From Rhodospirillales bacterium URHD0017 (lineage in GTDB: Bacteria > Pseudomonadota > Alphaproteobacteria > Reyranellales > Reyranellaceae): a DNA stretch of 64,000 nucleotides. Made by a program: the position numbers and the translations under genes. This document shows positions 17,489-25,794 of this stretch, one piece after another (position 1 is the stretch's first letter; each line of letters begins with the position of its first letter). The stretch is taken from NCBI GenBank assembly GCA_900110395.1, contig FODP01000004.1, forward strand, positions 90,941-154,940. Reading direction: 5' to 3'. Under the pieces are notes generated by a model. It was not told where the DNA came from. It was given only the letters and a program-made list of their open reading frames with translations, and ran no database searches.

Positions 17489-18015
17489 CGGTCAGCGGCG
17501 CTCTCGACAGCACTCTCTTCGTGCAGGTCCTCGGGATGGAAGATCAGCCGATAGGTACGGATGGCAATGAGCACCACGGCCGACACGTCGCCCGCCCAGG
17601 CGATGGCGAAGAACGGCCAGGTCGGCAGGCCGAGATCGTAGGTGAGGACGTTGTCGTTGTAGGTCGCGCGCACCTTGTCGAACAGCGTGTAGGTCTGGAC
17701 GGTGACGACGAACAGCAGCACCAGTGTGGCGAAGACGTCGATCACCCGCTTCCAGCGTTTGCTGGCCGATGCCCACACCAGGTCGACCGTGATATGGCCG
17801 CCGCGATAGGAGGTGGCGGCGATGCCCCAGAAGATCAGGATGCCCAGAAGCATCCGCCCGAAATCGTAGGAATCGGGGATCTGCACGCTGAAGAAGCGGC
17901 GCAGCAGAACCGAGAGGAAGATGTCGGCTGCCACCAGCCCCACGAACACCGCCGCGATCGCCTCGATCGTGTCGATGATGCGATCCATGAATTTGCGATT
18001 CATCTTAGCCGTCAT
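17485..18015 (-). CDS. TRAP transporter small permease (DctQ family)
   Basis: About 172-176 residues with four membrane segments (AAVFVGLVAADIFLSVLL, FGRMLLGILIFWGIAATSYRGGHITVDLV, VIDVFATLVLLFVVTVQTY, WPFFAIAWAGDVSAVVLIAIRTY). The RGGHITVDL motif is typical of DctQ. Start choice is unclear: the ATG at 18015 lies inside the dispersed repeat at 18010-18128, while the ATG at 18003 (MNRKFMD) lies just outside it. Neither has a strong ribosome-binding site. The gene pairs with the large permease through a 4-bp overlap. Confidence 0.9.
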   Translation of the reverse strand: MTAKMNRKFMDRIIDTIEAIAAVFVGLVAADIFLSVLLRRFFSVQIPDSYDFGRMLLGILIFWGIAATSYRGGHITVDLVWASASKRWKRVIDVFATLVLLFVVTVQTYTLFDKVRATYNDNVLTYDLGLPTWPFFAIAWAGDVSAVVLIAIRTYRLIFHPEDLHEESAVESAADR

Positions 18016-18128
18016 CCCGAGCGAAGCCGCCCAGGGGGCGGCGTAGTCGAGGGACCTCCTCTTGGCGACGCAGCAACAAAACAGGTCCCTCCACTACGCT
18101 CGCTTCGCTCGCTCCGGTCGGGATGACG
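18010..18128. repeat. GTCATCCCGA palindromic element, long form, copy 1
   Basis: A 119-bp imperfect palindrome beginning CGTCATCCCGA and ending TCGGGATGACG. The inner arms are AGGGACCT and AGGTCCCT, around a loop of about 25 bases with CAACAAAAC. It fills almost the entire space between the dctP-like gene (stop at 18135) and the dctQ-like gene, inside the TRAP operon, and contains the most upstream possible start codon of dctQ. In mRNA it would fold into a strong stem that could lower expression of the permeases relative to the binding protein. Confidence 0.9.
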
Positions 18129-18134
18129 GGGAGA

Positions 18135-19145
18135 CTAGAACCCCGCCCCGTACTTCGCGACGGTCGCCTGAAAGTCCTTGTAGATCGCCTCCGGATCGCC
18201 GCCCGCCTTCTTGACCGCCTCGGCCCAGGCCTTCTGCAGCGGCGCCACCGCTGCCTGCCACTGCTTGAGCTGGTCGGGCGTCAGCGCATAGACCTCGTGG
18301 TCCGGCAAAGCCTTCATCTTGGCCTTGCCCGCCGCCTCGAAGTCGTGCCACGGCGAGCTGAGCTTCACCGCCCATTCGGTGGTGCAATGATCGTCGATCA
18401 CCTTCTTCTGGGCGGGCGACATCGCGTCGTACTTGGCCTTGTTCATCGAGTAGGTGAACGTCGTCGAATAGAGCGGCGCGTCGATATGGTACTTGGTGAC
18501 CTTGTCGAGGCCGAACAGGAACATCGAGCCCCACGGGAAGAAGATGCCGTCGGCGACACCGCGCTCCAGCACCTCGCGCGCCTCGGGCGCCGAAGCCTGC
18601 ACGTTGGTGCCGCCCATCATGGTCACCATCTGGCCGATCGTGCTCTGCGCCGGGCGGATCTTCATGCCCTTGATGTCCTCCGGCACCACGACCTTCTTGC
18701 GCCCGTGGTAGGTCGCGGGATCGTGGATGAAGGCGAGGCAGAAGTGCGTGTCCTTCATCTCGGTCGCGGCGTACTTGCGATACCACGCGTCGAGCGCGGC
18801 CGTGCCCTTCTTGGCGTCGGCGAAGGTAAAGGGGATCTGGCCGACGGCGATCACCGGAAAGCGGCCGGGCTGGTAGCCCGGGTTGACGTAGGTCAGGTCG
18901 GCGATGCCGTCGCGCGCCATGTCGTAATGGTCGAACGCCTTGCCGAGCTGCTCGGACGGGAAGATCGCCGTCTTGATGGTGCCGTTGGAGGCCTTGCCGA
19001 TCGACTCGGCCCATTCCTTGGTCGCCGGCACCAGCGCATGGGCAGGCGGCAGCCAGATGGAGATCTTGAGGTCGACCGGCTTGTCCTGAGCCATCGCGGG
19101 AAGTCCGGCAAAGCCCAGGGCCGCTGCCAGAGCGAGCTTCTTCAT
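18135..19145 (-). CDS. TRAP transporter periplasmic solute-binding protein (DctP family)
   Basis: A 336-residue binding protein starting MKKLALAAALGFAGLPAMAQ, a clean Sec signal peptide with cleavage after AMA. GGAGG lies eight bases before this ATG, which decides the start against an upstream in-frame ATG. Family features include WLPPAHALVPATKEWAESIGKASNGTIKTAIFPSEQLGKAFDHYDMARDGIADLTYV and GTNVQASAPEAREVLERGVADG. It delivers an organic acid or similar ligand to the DctQM pair encoded next on the same strand. The ligand is not predictable from what I can see. Confidence 0.93.
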   Translation of the reverse strand: MKKLALAAALGFAGLPAMAQDKPVDLKISIWLPPAHALVPATKEWAESIGKASNGTIKTAIFPSEQLGKAFDHYDMARDGIADLTYVNPGYQPGRFPVIAVGQIPFTFADAKKGTAALDAWYRKYAATEMKDTHFCLAFIHDPATYHGRKKVVVPEDIKGMKIRPAQSTIGQMVTMMGGTNVQASAPEAREVLERGVADGIFFPWGSMFLFGLDKVTKYHIDAPLYSTTFTYSMNKAKYDAMSPAQKKVIDDHCTTEWAVKLSSPWHDFEAAGKAKMKALPDHEVYALTPDQLKQWQAAVAPLQKAWAEAVKKAGGDPEAIYKDFQATVAKYGAGF

Positions 19146-19201
19146 CGCCGTTTCCTCCAAATTTGTTTGCTCCCCCAACTATAGGCGAAGCGACCCGCCC
19201 T

Positions 19202-19324
19202 CGTCATCCCGAGCGGAGCCGCCGCCGCAGGGGGCGGCGCAGTCGAGGGACCTGTTTTGGTGGCGCAGCGACAAAAAAGGTCCCTCGGCTGCGCCACCCT
19301 GCGGGTGGCTTCGCTCGGGATGAT
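19202..19324. repeat. GTCATCCCGA palindromic element, long form, copy 2
   Basis: A 123-bp copy lying between the divergent starts of the dctP-like gene and rsmB. The left arm starts CGTCATCCCGAGCGGAGCC; the inner arms are GAGGGACCT and AGGTCCCTC with a loop TGTTTTGGTGGCGCAGCGACAAAA; the right arm ends CTCGGGATGATGG. One terminal base differs from the perfect palindrome. Any promoter for either gene must lie beside or within it. Confidence 0.9.
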
Positions 19325-19342
19325 GGTCTATCACCCCGCGCA

Positions 19343-20641
19343 ATGGATATTGTTCACTCGCGGCGCGTCGCGCTCGACATCCTGGTGGCGTGCCTCGACA
19401 AGGGCCAGCCGCTCGACGATGCGCTGGCCCGCCATCAGGGGTTCGCCGGGCTCGATCCGCGCGACCGCGCCTTCGTGCGCCTGCTGCTGGCCACCACCGT
19501 GCGCCGCCTGGGCGAGATCGACGAGGTGCTGGGCTTCCTGGTCGAACGGCCTCTCGAGGGCGCCAACGCCGCCGGCCGGCAGGTGTTGCGCCTGGGCGCG
19601 GCCCAGCTGCTGTTCCTGGGCACGCCGCCGCATGCCGCGGTCGACACCTCGGTGCGGCTGGTGGTCGATGCCGGCCTGCCGCATCTCAAGGGGCTGGCCA
19701 ATGCCGTCCTGCGCCGCGTTTCGCGCGACGGGCCTGCCCTGCTGGGCGATCGCGATCCGGCACGGCTCAACACGCCGCAATGGCTGTGGAACAGCTGGAC
19801 CCAGAGCTACGGCGAGGAGGCGACGCGCGCCATCGCCGCCGCCCACCTGGTCGAGGCGCCGCTCGACCTCACGCCGCGCTCCAACGCCGAGTTCTGGGCC
19901 GGCCGGCTCGAGGGCGAGGTGCTGCCGACGGGCTCGATCCGCCGCGAGGGCGGCGGCAACGTCACCGAGCTGCCGGGATTCGCCGAAGGCGCATGGTGGG
20001 TGCAGGACGCCGCCGCGACGCTCCCGGTCCGCCTGCTGGACGACATTTCGGGCAAGCGCGTTGCCGATCTCTGCGCGGCGCCGGGCGGCAAGACCCTGCA
20101 GCTCGCCGCGGCCGGCGCGCAGGTTACCGCCGTCGACATCTCGGCGCGGCGCATGGCGCGGGTGGGCGAGAACCTCGCGCGCGCCGGTCTCGCCGCCGAC
20201 CTGGTGACGGCGGATGTCGGCAAGTGGGTCACGTCCGCTACCTTCGACGCCATCCTGCTCGATGCGCCGTGCTCGGGCACCGGCACCTTGCGCCGCCATC
20301 CCGACATCGCCTGGCTGAAGGACGAAGAGGACATCGCCCGCCTGACCCTGACACAGGACCGGCTGCTGGTGCGCGCCGCCGACCTGTTGAAGCCCGGCGG
20401 CACTCTTGTCTATGCGGTGTGCTCGCTGCAGGAGGATGAAGGCGTGGCCCGGCTGGAGGCCCTGCTGGCACGCGACAGCCGCTTGCAGCGGGTGCCCATA
20501 CAGGCGGCCGAGGTGCCGGGACTTGCCAACGCCGTCACGCCGGCGGGTGACGTCCGCACTCTCCCCTCGATGTGGGCCGAGCGCGGCGGCATGGACGGCT
20601 TCTACATCGCGCGCGTCCAGAAGGATCAGGCTGGACCGTGA
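19343..20641 (+). CDS. rsmB: 16S rRNA m5C967 methyltransferase RsmB
   Basis: A 432-residue protein. The N-terminal NusB-like RNA-binding domain (RRVALDILVACLDKGQPLDDALARHQGF...VRLVVDAGLPHLKGLANAVLRR) precedes the SAM-dependent methyltransferase core with CAAPGGKTLQLAA, LLDAPCSGTGTLRRHPDIAW, whose Cys is a catalytic residue, and the second Cys in YAVCSLQEDEG. RsmB methylates C967 of 16S rRNA. The start is set at 19343 because translation upstream would run through a repeat. The stop overlaps the GTG start of a small membrane protein. Confidence 0.92.
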   Translation: MDIVHSRRVALDILVACLDKGQPLDDALARHQGFAGLDPRDRAFVRLLLATTVRRLGEIDEVLGFLVERPLEGANAAGRQVLRLGAAQLLFLGTPPHAAVDTSVRLVVDAGLPHLKGLANAVLRRVSRDGPALLGDRDPARLNTPQWLWNSWTQSYGEEATRAIAAAHLVEAPLDLTPRSNAEFWAGRLEGEVLPTGSIRREGGGNVTELPGFAEGAWWVQDAAATLPVRLLDDISGKRVADLCAAPGGKTLQLAAAGAQVTAVDISARRMARVGENLARAGLAADLVTADVGKWVTSATFDAILLDAPCSGTGTLRRHPDIAWLKDEEDIARLTLTQDRLLVRAADLLKPGGTLVYAVCSLQEDEGVARLEALLARDSRLQRVPIQAAEVPGLANAVTPAGDVRTLPSMWAERGGMDGFYIARVQKDQAGP

Positions 20642-20850
20642 AGCACCCCATGAGGCAGGCCGACAAGGCAACGCCCGCCTTCATGAAAATCGAAGGCCGG
20701 ATTGCCCGTCCCCTGCCTTCCGAGGCGACCAACGTAACCACGAGGAAATTCTGGTTGGTTCAGCCATGGGTGATCGTGACCCTTTGTCTGATCATCATGG
20801 CCGCGTTGTCGGTTCCTGGCCTCTTGATGGATTTGTATCGTGGCTTCTGA
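20638..20850 (+). CDS. Small single-pass membrane protein, hypothetical
   Basis: A 70-residue protein with a GTG start that overlaps the rsmB stop (GTGA), which suggests translational coupling; an ATG at 20650 is the alternative. About 38 polar N-terminal residues (KIEGRIARPLPSEATNVTTRK) are followed by one clear membrane helix (FWLVQPWVIVTLCLIIMAALSVPGLLMDLY) and almost no C-terminal tail. I do not recognise the family. Nothing in its context beyond rsmB hints at a role. Confidence 0.6.
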   Translation: MKHPMRQADKATPAFMKIEGRIARPLPSEATNVTTRKFWLVQPWVIVTLCLIIMAALSVPGLLMDLYRGF

Positions 20851-20938
20851 GTGCATTCGGCCCAACCTCAGGTGACGCATTTGAAAGCACCAGTTGCCGC
20901 GGGTAGGTTGGCCGTTCGCTCGGGATGAAGGAGCCACG

Positions 20939-22651
20939 GTGCCCGCAGACGACGGCAAGGCCGATCGGCGCATCGCCTCTTGGTTGCGTGTCTATCGCGC
21001 GGCCGACCTGCGTCCCGACATCATCGCCGGCCTGTCGCTCGCGGCCTTCGTCATTCCGGAATCGCTGGCCTACGCGACGCTCGCGGGCCTGCAGCCTGTG
21101 GCAGGTCTCTATTGCTACCTGGTCGCCGGTCTCGCCTATGCCCTGTTCGGCACAAGCTGCCAGCTCGCCGTCGGCCCCACCTCGGCGCTGGCTCTCGCCG
21201 TCGCGGCCGGCGTTGCGACCCTGTCGTCCGGCGATCCTTCCCGCGCCGCCGGGCTGGCGGCGGCCGTCGCCCTGCTGGTCGGGCTGATCTCGATCGGCGG
21301 CAGGTACGTCGGCCTCGCGAACCTCGCCTACTTCCTGTCCAACCCGGTGGTGACGGGCTTTAAGACCGGCGCGGCGATCTACATCGCCTCGACGCAGCTA
21401 CCGAAGGTCCTCGGCCTGCACCCCGGCGCCGGCAACTTCTTCGAGCGGATCGCGCACGTTGTCATGTCTCTCGAAGAGGCATCGCTGCCCGCGACCGTCG
21501 TCGGCGTTGCTGCCGTCGCCCTCTTCCTCGGTCTTGAGCGCGCTTTCCCCGGCCGGCCGACGACTCTCGTCGTCGTCGCCTTGTCGATCGTGCTCGCCTC
21601 GCTGCTCGATGCGTCGCGTTTCGGCATATTGCTGGTCGGCGATCTGCCGCGCGGATTGCCGCTGCCATCGTTGCCTGACGTCAAGGCGAGCGAACTCGGC
21701 CTCCTGATACCGACGGCGTTCGCCTGCTTTCTCCTCGCTTACAGCGAGGCGATCTCGGTGGCCCGCAGCTTCGCCCAGAAGAACGGCTACGAGATCGACC
21801 CGGAGCGTGAGCTCACGGCGCTGGGCGCGGCCAACGTCGCCACTTCGCTGGTGCGCGGCTTCCCGGTTTCCGGCGGCATGTCGCAGACGGCGGTCAACGA
21901 CATGGGCGGCGCGCGCTCGCCGCTGTCGCTCGTCGTCACCTCGGGCGCCGTCGCCCTGACGCTGCTGTTCCTGTCCGGCCTGTTCCGCAACCTGCCCGAA
22001 CCGGTGCTGGGCGCCATCATCCTCATGGCGGCGAAGCACCTGGTGAAGATCGACGAGCTGCGCGAGCTGTGGCGCGCCGCGCGGGCGGAGTTCGGGATCG
22101 CCATTATCGCCCTGCTCGGCGTGCTTGCGGCCGGGCTGCTGAACGGCCTGCTGCTGGCGGCCATGGGTTCGCTGATCCTGCTGCTGGCCCGCGCCTCGCG
22201 GCCGTCCATCGTCGTCCTCGCCCGTGATCCGGCCAGTGGCCGATACATCAATCGCGACCGACTGGAGGTGCCGCAGGCGACGCCGGGTATCGTCGTATTG
22301 CGCAGCGCGGGCGCCTGGGTCTACTTCAATGCCGAGCAGATCCGCCGTCACTTGCTGGAACTCGTCGAGCAGGCGGCGCAGCCGGTCGTCACCGTCGTCG
22401 TCGATTTCTCACAGGTGCCGGCCGTCGACATCACGGCCGCAGCGAGCCTGCGCACGCTGAGTCGAACGCTCGCTGCGCGCGGGATTTCTCTCAGGCTCGC
22501 AGAAGTGCGCGACGATGTCGCCGAGCAGCTGATCGCCGACGGCGTCGAAGCCGAGACCGGGCCCATCCTGGCGCACCTTTCCGTCGAGCAATGCACGGTA
22601 ACGGGGCGACTGCCTCCTCCCAGCCCGCATCGTGATCGCACGCGCATCTGA
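20939..22651 (+). CDS. SulP-family anion permease with C-terminal STAS domain
   Basis: A 570-residue SLC26/SulP transporter. The GTG at 20939 is chosen because GAAGGAG precedes it by five bases. The membrane domain shows PDIIAGLSLAAFVIPESLAYATLAGLQPVAGLYCYL, GPTSALALAVAAGVA, and the GFPVSGGMSQTAVNDMGGARSPLSLVVTSGAVALTLLFLSGLFRNLPEPVLGAIILMA stretch. A STAS domain occupies about residues 435-550 (IVVLRSAGAWVYFNAEQIR...VVVDFSQVPAVDITAAASLRTL). The family transports sulfate, bicarbonate, dicarboxylates or other anions; no neighbouring carbonic anhydrase or sulfur gene narrows this down. Confidence 0.92.
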   Translation: MPADDGKADRRIASWLRVYRAADLRPDIIAGLSLAAFVIPESLAYATLAGLQPVAGLYCYLVAGLAYALFGTSCQLAVGPTSALALAVAAGVATLSSGDPSRAAGLAAAVALLVGLISIGGRYVGLANLAYFLSNPVVTGFKTGAAIYIASTQLPKVLGLHPGAGNFFERIAHVVMSLEEASLPATVVGVAAVALFLGLERAFPGRPTTLVVVALSIVLASLLDASRFGILLVGDLPRGLPLPSLPDVKASELGLLIPTAFACFLLAYSEAISVARSFAQKNGYEIDPERELTALGAANVATSLVRGFPVSGGMSQTAVNDMGGARSPLSLVVTSGAVALTLLFLSGLFRNLPEPVLGAIILMAAKHLVKIDELRELWRAARAEFGIAIIALLGVLAAGLLNGLLLAAMGSLILLLARASRPSIVVLARDPASGRYINRDRLEVPQATPGIVVLRSAGAWVYFNAEQIRRHLLELVEQAAQPVVTVVVDFSQVPAVDITAAASLRTLSRTLAARGISLRLAEVRDDVAEQLIADGVEAETGPILAHLSVEQCTVTGRLPPPSPHRDRTRI

Positions 22652-22660
22652 ATGCGCTCT

Positions 22661-22682
22661 GCCGGCTGGAAGCCGGCGGTCC
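22661..22682. repeat. Half-element related to the GGACCGCGGGCC palindrome
   Basis: The 22 bases here read, in reverse complement, GGACCGCCGGCTTCCAGCC followed by GGC. They align with one arm of the palindromes at 8270 and 48436 with a few compensated differences. It sits 9 bp after the SulP stop codon and itself forms a short hairpin (GCCGGCT/AGCCGGC), so it could also act as a terminator. The assignment to the repeat family rests on similarity of one arm only. Confidence 0.55.
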
Positions 22683-22734
22683 GGCGGACCATGATAGGGT
22701 TCGGAAGCCGACGCAGCCCAGAAGAGGTCCCGAA

Positions 22735-24015
22735 ATGAGTACGACGACGCTTGCCGCTCGACGCGACCGGGCGCTGGGAACCGGAGCGCCGCTGTTCTAC
22801 GACAAGCCCCTGCACATCGTCCGCGGCGAGGGCACGTACCTGTTCGACGACACCGGCCGGCGCTACGTCGACATGTACAACAACGTGCCGTGCGTCGGGC
22901 ATGCCAACCCGCACGTCGTCGAAGCGATGGCGCGCCAGCAGGCGACGCTGAACGTGCACAGCCGCTACCTGCACGAAGGCATCGTCGCCCTGGCCGAACG
23001 CATCGCGGCGCTGCATGGGCCCGCGATCGAGAGCGTCGTGTTCAGCTGCTCGGGCACCGAGGCCAACGAGGTGGCGCTGCGCATCGCGCGTGGGGAGAGC
23101 GGCAAGCAGGGTATCGTCTGCACCAACGCCACCTATCATGGCAACAGCGAGGCGGTCGGCAAGATGACCCGCATCGGAGCCGGCCAGAACACCAGCGGCG
23201 ACGTGCGCGCCATCCCCTTCCCCGAGATGTTCCGGCCGATCGTGCCGGGCGCCAGCGAATCCGACCTTCTGGAGGCTTATCTCGAGCGCCTGCGCGGGGT
23301 GATCCGCGGCTTCGAGGAGGACGGCACGGGCTTCGCCGGCCTGATCGTCTGCCCGATCTTCGCCAATGAGGGCCTGCCCGACGTGCCGCGCGGCTTCATG
23401 GCGCGCGCCGCCGAAGTGGTGCGCGCGGCCGGCGGGTACATGATCGCCGACGAGGTCCAGGCGGGCTACTGCCGCACCGGGCGCTGGTGGGGCTACGAAG
23501 GCACGGGCTTCACGCCCGACATCGTCGTCACCGGCAAGCCGATGGGCAACGGCCTGCCGCTCGCCGCCACCGCCGCCAGCAAGGCGCTGGTCGACGGCTT
23601 CCGGGCGCGCACGCGCTATTTCAACACCTTTGCCTCGAGTCCCCTGCAGGCGGCGGTCGGCATGGCGGTGATCGACGTCATCGAGCGCGACAAGCTCAAG
23701 GAGAACGTCGCGCGCGTCGGCGCCAGCCTCAAGGCGGCCCTCGGCGAGCGCAAGAAGACGTGCGCCGCCATCGGCGACGTGCGCGGGCAGGGGCTGTTCA
23801 TCGGCGTCGAGATGGTGAAGGGCAAGGCGCTCGAACCCGACTCCGATCGGGCGATCGAGGTCGTCAACAAGCTGAAGGACCGTGGCTTCCTCACCAGCAA
23901 CGCCGGCGCCTTCCGGAATGTCGTAAAGATTCGACCGCCGCTGGTCTTCAGCCAGGGCGACGCCGACGAGTTCCTTACCGCCTTCGACACGACGATTGCC
24001 GAGATAAATGGCTGA
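22735..24015 (+). CDS. Class III PLP-dependent aminotransferase or phospho-lyase
   Basis: A 426-residue class III aminotransferase fold enzyme. The PLP lysine is Lys268 in DIVVTGKPMGNGLPLAA; the cofactor-contact motifs CSGTEANEVALRIA and MIADEVQAGYCRTG are clear. The sequence closely follows the AGXT2-like/phospho-lyase branch (LHIVRGEGTYLFDDTGRRYVDMYNNVPCVGHANPHVVEA). The next gene overlaps it by 8 bp and encodes an APH-type kinase. In animals the same two families act in sequence as hydroxylysine kinase and 5-phosphohydroxylysine phospho-lyase, so this enzyme may be a phospho-lyase rather than a transaminase. That role is inference. Confidence 0.88.
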   Translation: MSTTTLAARRDRALGTGAPLFYDKPLHIVRGEGTYLFDDTGRRYVDMYNNVPCVGHANPHVVEAMARQQATLNVHSRYLHEGIVALAERIAALHGPAIESVVFSCSGTEANEVALRIARGESGKQGIVCTNATYHGNSEAVGKMTRIGAGQNTSGDVRAIPFPEMFRPIVPGASESDLLEAYLERLRGVIRGFEEDGTGFAGLIVCPIFANEGLPDVPRGFMARAAEVVRAAGGYMIADEVQAGYCRTGRWWGYEGTGFTPDIVVTGKPMGNGLPLAATAASKALVDGFRARTRYFNTFASSPLQAAVGMAVIDVIERDKLKENVARVGASLKAALGERKKTCAAIGDVRGQGLFIGVEMVKGKALEPDSDRAIEVVNKLKDRGFLTSNAGAFRNVVKIRPPLVFSQGDADEFLTAFDTTIAEING

Positions 24016-24997
24016 AGACACTTTTGCGCCTGCGGCACGCGAGGCGCTCGAGGCGTTTCCCATCGAGCCGGACAGTCTCGATCTCGTGTCGCTGGCGGAG
24101 AACGTCACCTACCGCGTTGTCGACCGCCGCGACGGCGCAGCCTACGCCTTGCGGCTGCACCGGCCCTGGTATCACACCCACGACGAGCTGGTCTCGGAGC
24201 GCGCCTGGATCCGCGCGCTGGCCGACGCGGGCATCGCGGTGCAGATGCCGATGCGCACGCGCGACGGGCAGGACTACGCGGCCGTGACGATTGCGGCCAC
24301 CGGCGAACGGCGGTTCGCGGGACTGGCCCGCTGGTCGACGGGGCGCGTGCTCGCCGATGTTCTGCGCGAGACGACCGACACCAGGATTGCCGAACGGCAC
24401 TTCACCGAGCTCGGTGCTGTCACCGCAGCGCTGCACAACCAGGCCGCGGCCTGGCGGCCGCCGGCTGCGTTCATACGGAATGATCTGGACGCGGACGGCT
24501 TCATGGGCGACGCGCCGCATTGGGGACCGTTCTGGGATCACAAGGGGCTGTCCCGCGCCGAGCGCCGGCTGGTGCTCGACATGCGCTCGCGCCTGCATGC
24601 GGCGCTCAGCCGGCTGGAGCGACAACCCGCCGTCTACAGCATGATCCACGCCGACATGCATCCGGGCAACGTGCTGATCGATGACAGCGGGCTTACCGTC
24701 ATCGACTTCGACGACGCGGCCTGGGGCTGGCATGCCTACGACATCGCGGTGGCCCTGGTGCATCAGCAGGGGCCGGAGCTGGCCGCCTTCGAGCAGGCCT
24801 ACATCGCGGGCTACCGCTCCGTGCGGCCGATCTCGGACCAGGTGCTGGCGCTGGTGCCGATGTTCCGCCTGGTCCGCGGCCTGGCCCAGATCGGCTGGTA
24901 CCACCAGCGCCCCGAGCTCAAGAAGTCACCGGCGCGCTTCGAGGAGGTGAAGGCCGTCGTGCTCGAGCAATGTTTGACGATCGGGCGGGAGATTTGA
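24008..24997 (+). CDS. APH/choline-kinase-like phosphotransferase (hydroxylysine-kinase type)
   Basis: A 329-residue kinase with the aminoglycoside phosphotransferase fold. The catalytic loop is HADMHPGNVLID (His214, Asp216) and the metal site VIDFDDAAWGWHAYDIAVAL (Asp233). The N-terminal SLAENVTYRVVDRRDGAAYALRLHRPWYHTHDELVSERAWIRALADAG matches the homoserine-kinase-II/AGPHD1 branch. It starts inside the preceding aminotransferase gene (8-bp overlap), a strong sign that both act in one pathway, probably phosphorylation of a hydroxy-amine followed by elimination. It is convergent with a VOC gene across a repeat cluster. Confidence 0.87.
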   Translation: MAEDTFAPAAREALEAFPIEPDSLDLVSLAENVTYRVVDRRDGAAYALRLHRPWYHTHDELVSERAWIRALADAGIAVQMPMRTRDGQDYAAVTIAATGERRFAGLARWSTGRVLADVLRETTDTRIAERHFTELGAVTAALHNQAAAWRPPAAFIRNDLDADGFMGDAPHWGPFWDHKGLSRAERRLVLDMRSRLHAALSRLERQPAVYSMIHADMHPGNVLIDDSGLTVIDFDDAAWGWHAYDIAVALVHQQGPELAAFEQAYIAGYRSVRPISDQVLALVPMFRLVRGLAQIGWYHQRPELKKSPARFEEVKAVVLEQCLTIGREI

Positions 24998-24998
24998 T

Positions 24999-25171
24999 GG
25001 GAGCGCGCCACTCCGTGGCGCTCATCTCATGCTCATGTTCCTCTCCCCCGCTAGGGGGAGAGGGTAGGTGAGGGGGAACCGACGTGCGTCGCCCCCCCAC
25101 CCACCCCCCCCCCCTAGCGGGGGAGAGGAGCATGAATAATGAATATGAGCGCCACGGAGTGGCGCGCTCCC
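24999..25171. repeat. Compound repeat: CTCTCCCCC element flanked by inverted 27-bp hairpins
   Basis: Two perfect inverted 27-bp arms (24999-25025 and 25145-25171), each itself a hairpin of the form GAGCGCGCCAC-TCC-GTGGCGCTC, flank a second palindromic element at 25035-25133 that starts ATGTTCCTCTCCCCCGCTAG and ends in the inverse with AGCAT. The whole fills the gap between convergent genes, beginning 1 bp after one stop codon and ending 5 bp before the other gene's stop. It could serve as a two-way terminator. Long C runs inside make this stretch prone to sequencing error. Confidence 0.88.
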
Positions 25172-25176
25172 AGCAG

Positions 25177-25716
25177 CTACTCAGCCGCCTGCGGCACCCT
25201 CTTCCCGCGCATCGCAGCGTACTTCGCGTAGGCGCGCGAGCGGCGGTCGTCGAACTTCGCCAGCCGGCGCTGCGGGTTGCCATGGGCGACGTTATCTGCC
25301 GCCCCCGGCTCCTTCTGCGAACCGGCCCAGCCGTGCGCGGCGATGTCGAAGATGATGCCGTTCAAGTCGGTGTGCTTCACCTCGTAGCCGTCGGGATTGT
25401 CCGGATCGCCCATGATCCAGGTCGCGCCGACGTTGCGCGCGATCTTGCCCTGCTCGACCACGTCATCGACCCAGAAGCCGATATGGTGGATGCCGACCCA
25501 GTCCACGCCGGTGCCCTGCGAGGCCTCGTCGGTCTTGAAGTGGAGGATGGCGAGGTTGACCACGCCGTCGGTCAGGAAAACGCCTTCGGCCAGCGGCCCG
25601 TCGAGTTCCATGACCTCCTGCAGGCCCACGGCCTGCTTGTAGAATTCGGCAGTCTCCCAGGGATCCTTTACGCTGAGGGCGACGTGACGGATGCGACCTC
25701 TGGTCTGCGCAGTCAT
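25177..25716 (-). CDS. VOC (glyoxalase/dioxygenase superfamily) protein
   Basis: A 179-residue protein with one vicinal-oxygen-chelate domain in the first about 130 residues: IRHVALSVKDPWETAEFYKQAVGLQEV supplies the first metal-ligand His of the usual H/E set, and GIHHIGFWVDDV the second strand pair; DLNGIIFDIAAHGW ends the domain. A charged tail (RRLAKFDDRRSRAYAKYAAMRGKRVPQ) follows. Members include glyoxalases, epimerases and extradiol dioxygenases; the reaction cannot be assigned here. No operon partner is evident. Confidence 0.85.
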   Translation of the reverse strand: MTAQTRGRIRHVALSVKDPWETAEFYKQAVGLQEVMELDGPLAEGVFLTDGVVNLAILHFKTDEASQGTGVDWVGIHHIGFWVDDVVEQGKIARNVGATWIMGDPDNPDGYEVKHTDLNGIIFDIAAHGWAGSQKEPGAADNVAHGNPQRRLAKFDDRRSRAYAKYAAMRGKRVPQAAE

Positions 25717-25794
25717 CGGCTGGCTCCTTCCATCAGCTGGCAGCCGGGAAGTGTAACCGGAATCCGGGCGGCAACCTAGGCCACCCTCGGGGGC

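Noticed and set aside
15788..17554. A 588-codon open frame opposite the TRAP permease and ABC exporter
   Set aside because: Low-complexity His/Asp/Gln-rich product antisense to well-supported membrane proteins.
22348..24108. A 586-codon minus-strand frame opposite the aminotransferase
   Set aside because: Antisense shadow; the plus-strand product has all PLP motifs.
25081..25115. Long runs of C that might mark an assembly break
   Set aside because: The run lies inside a repeat whose other copies have similar C tracts, so it is expected there; the exact run length may still be wrong.
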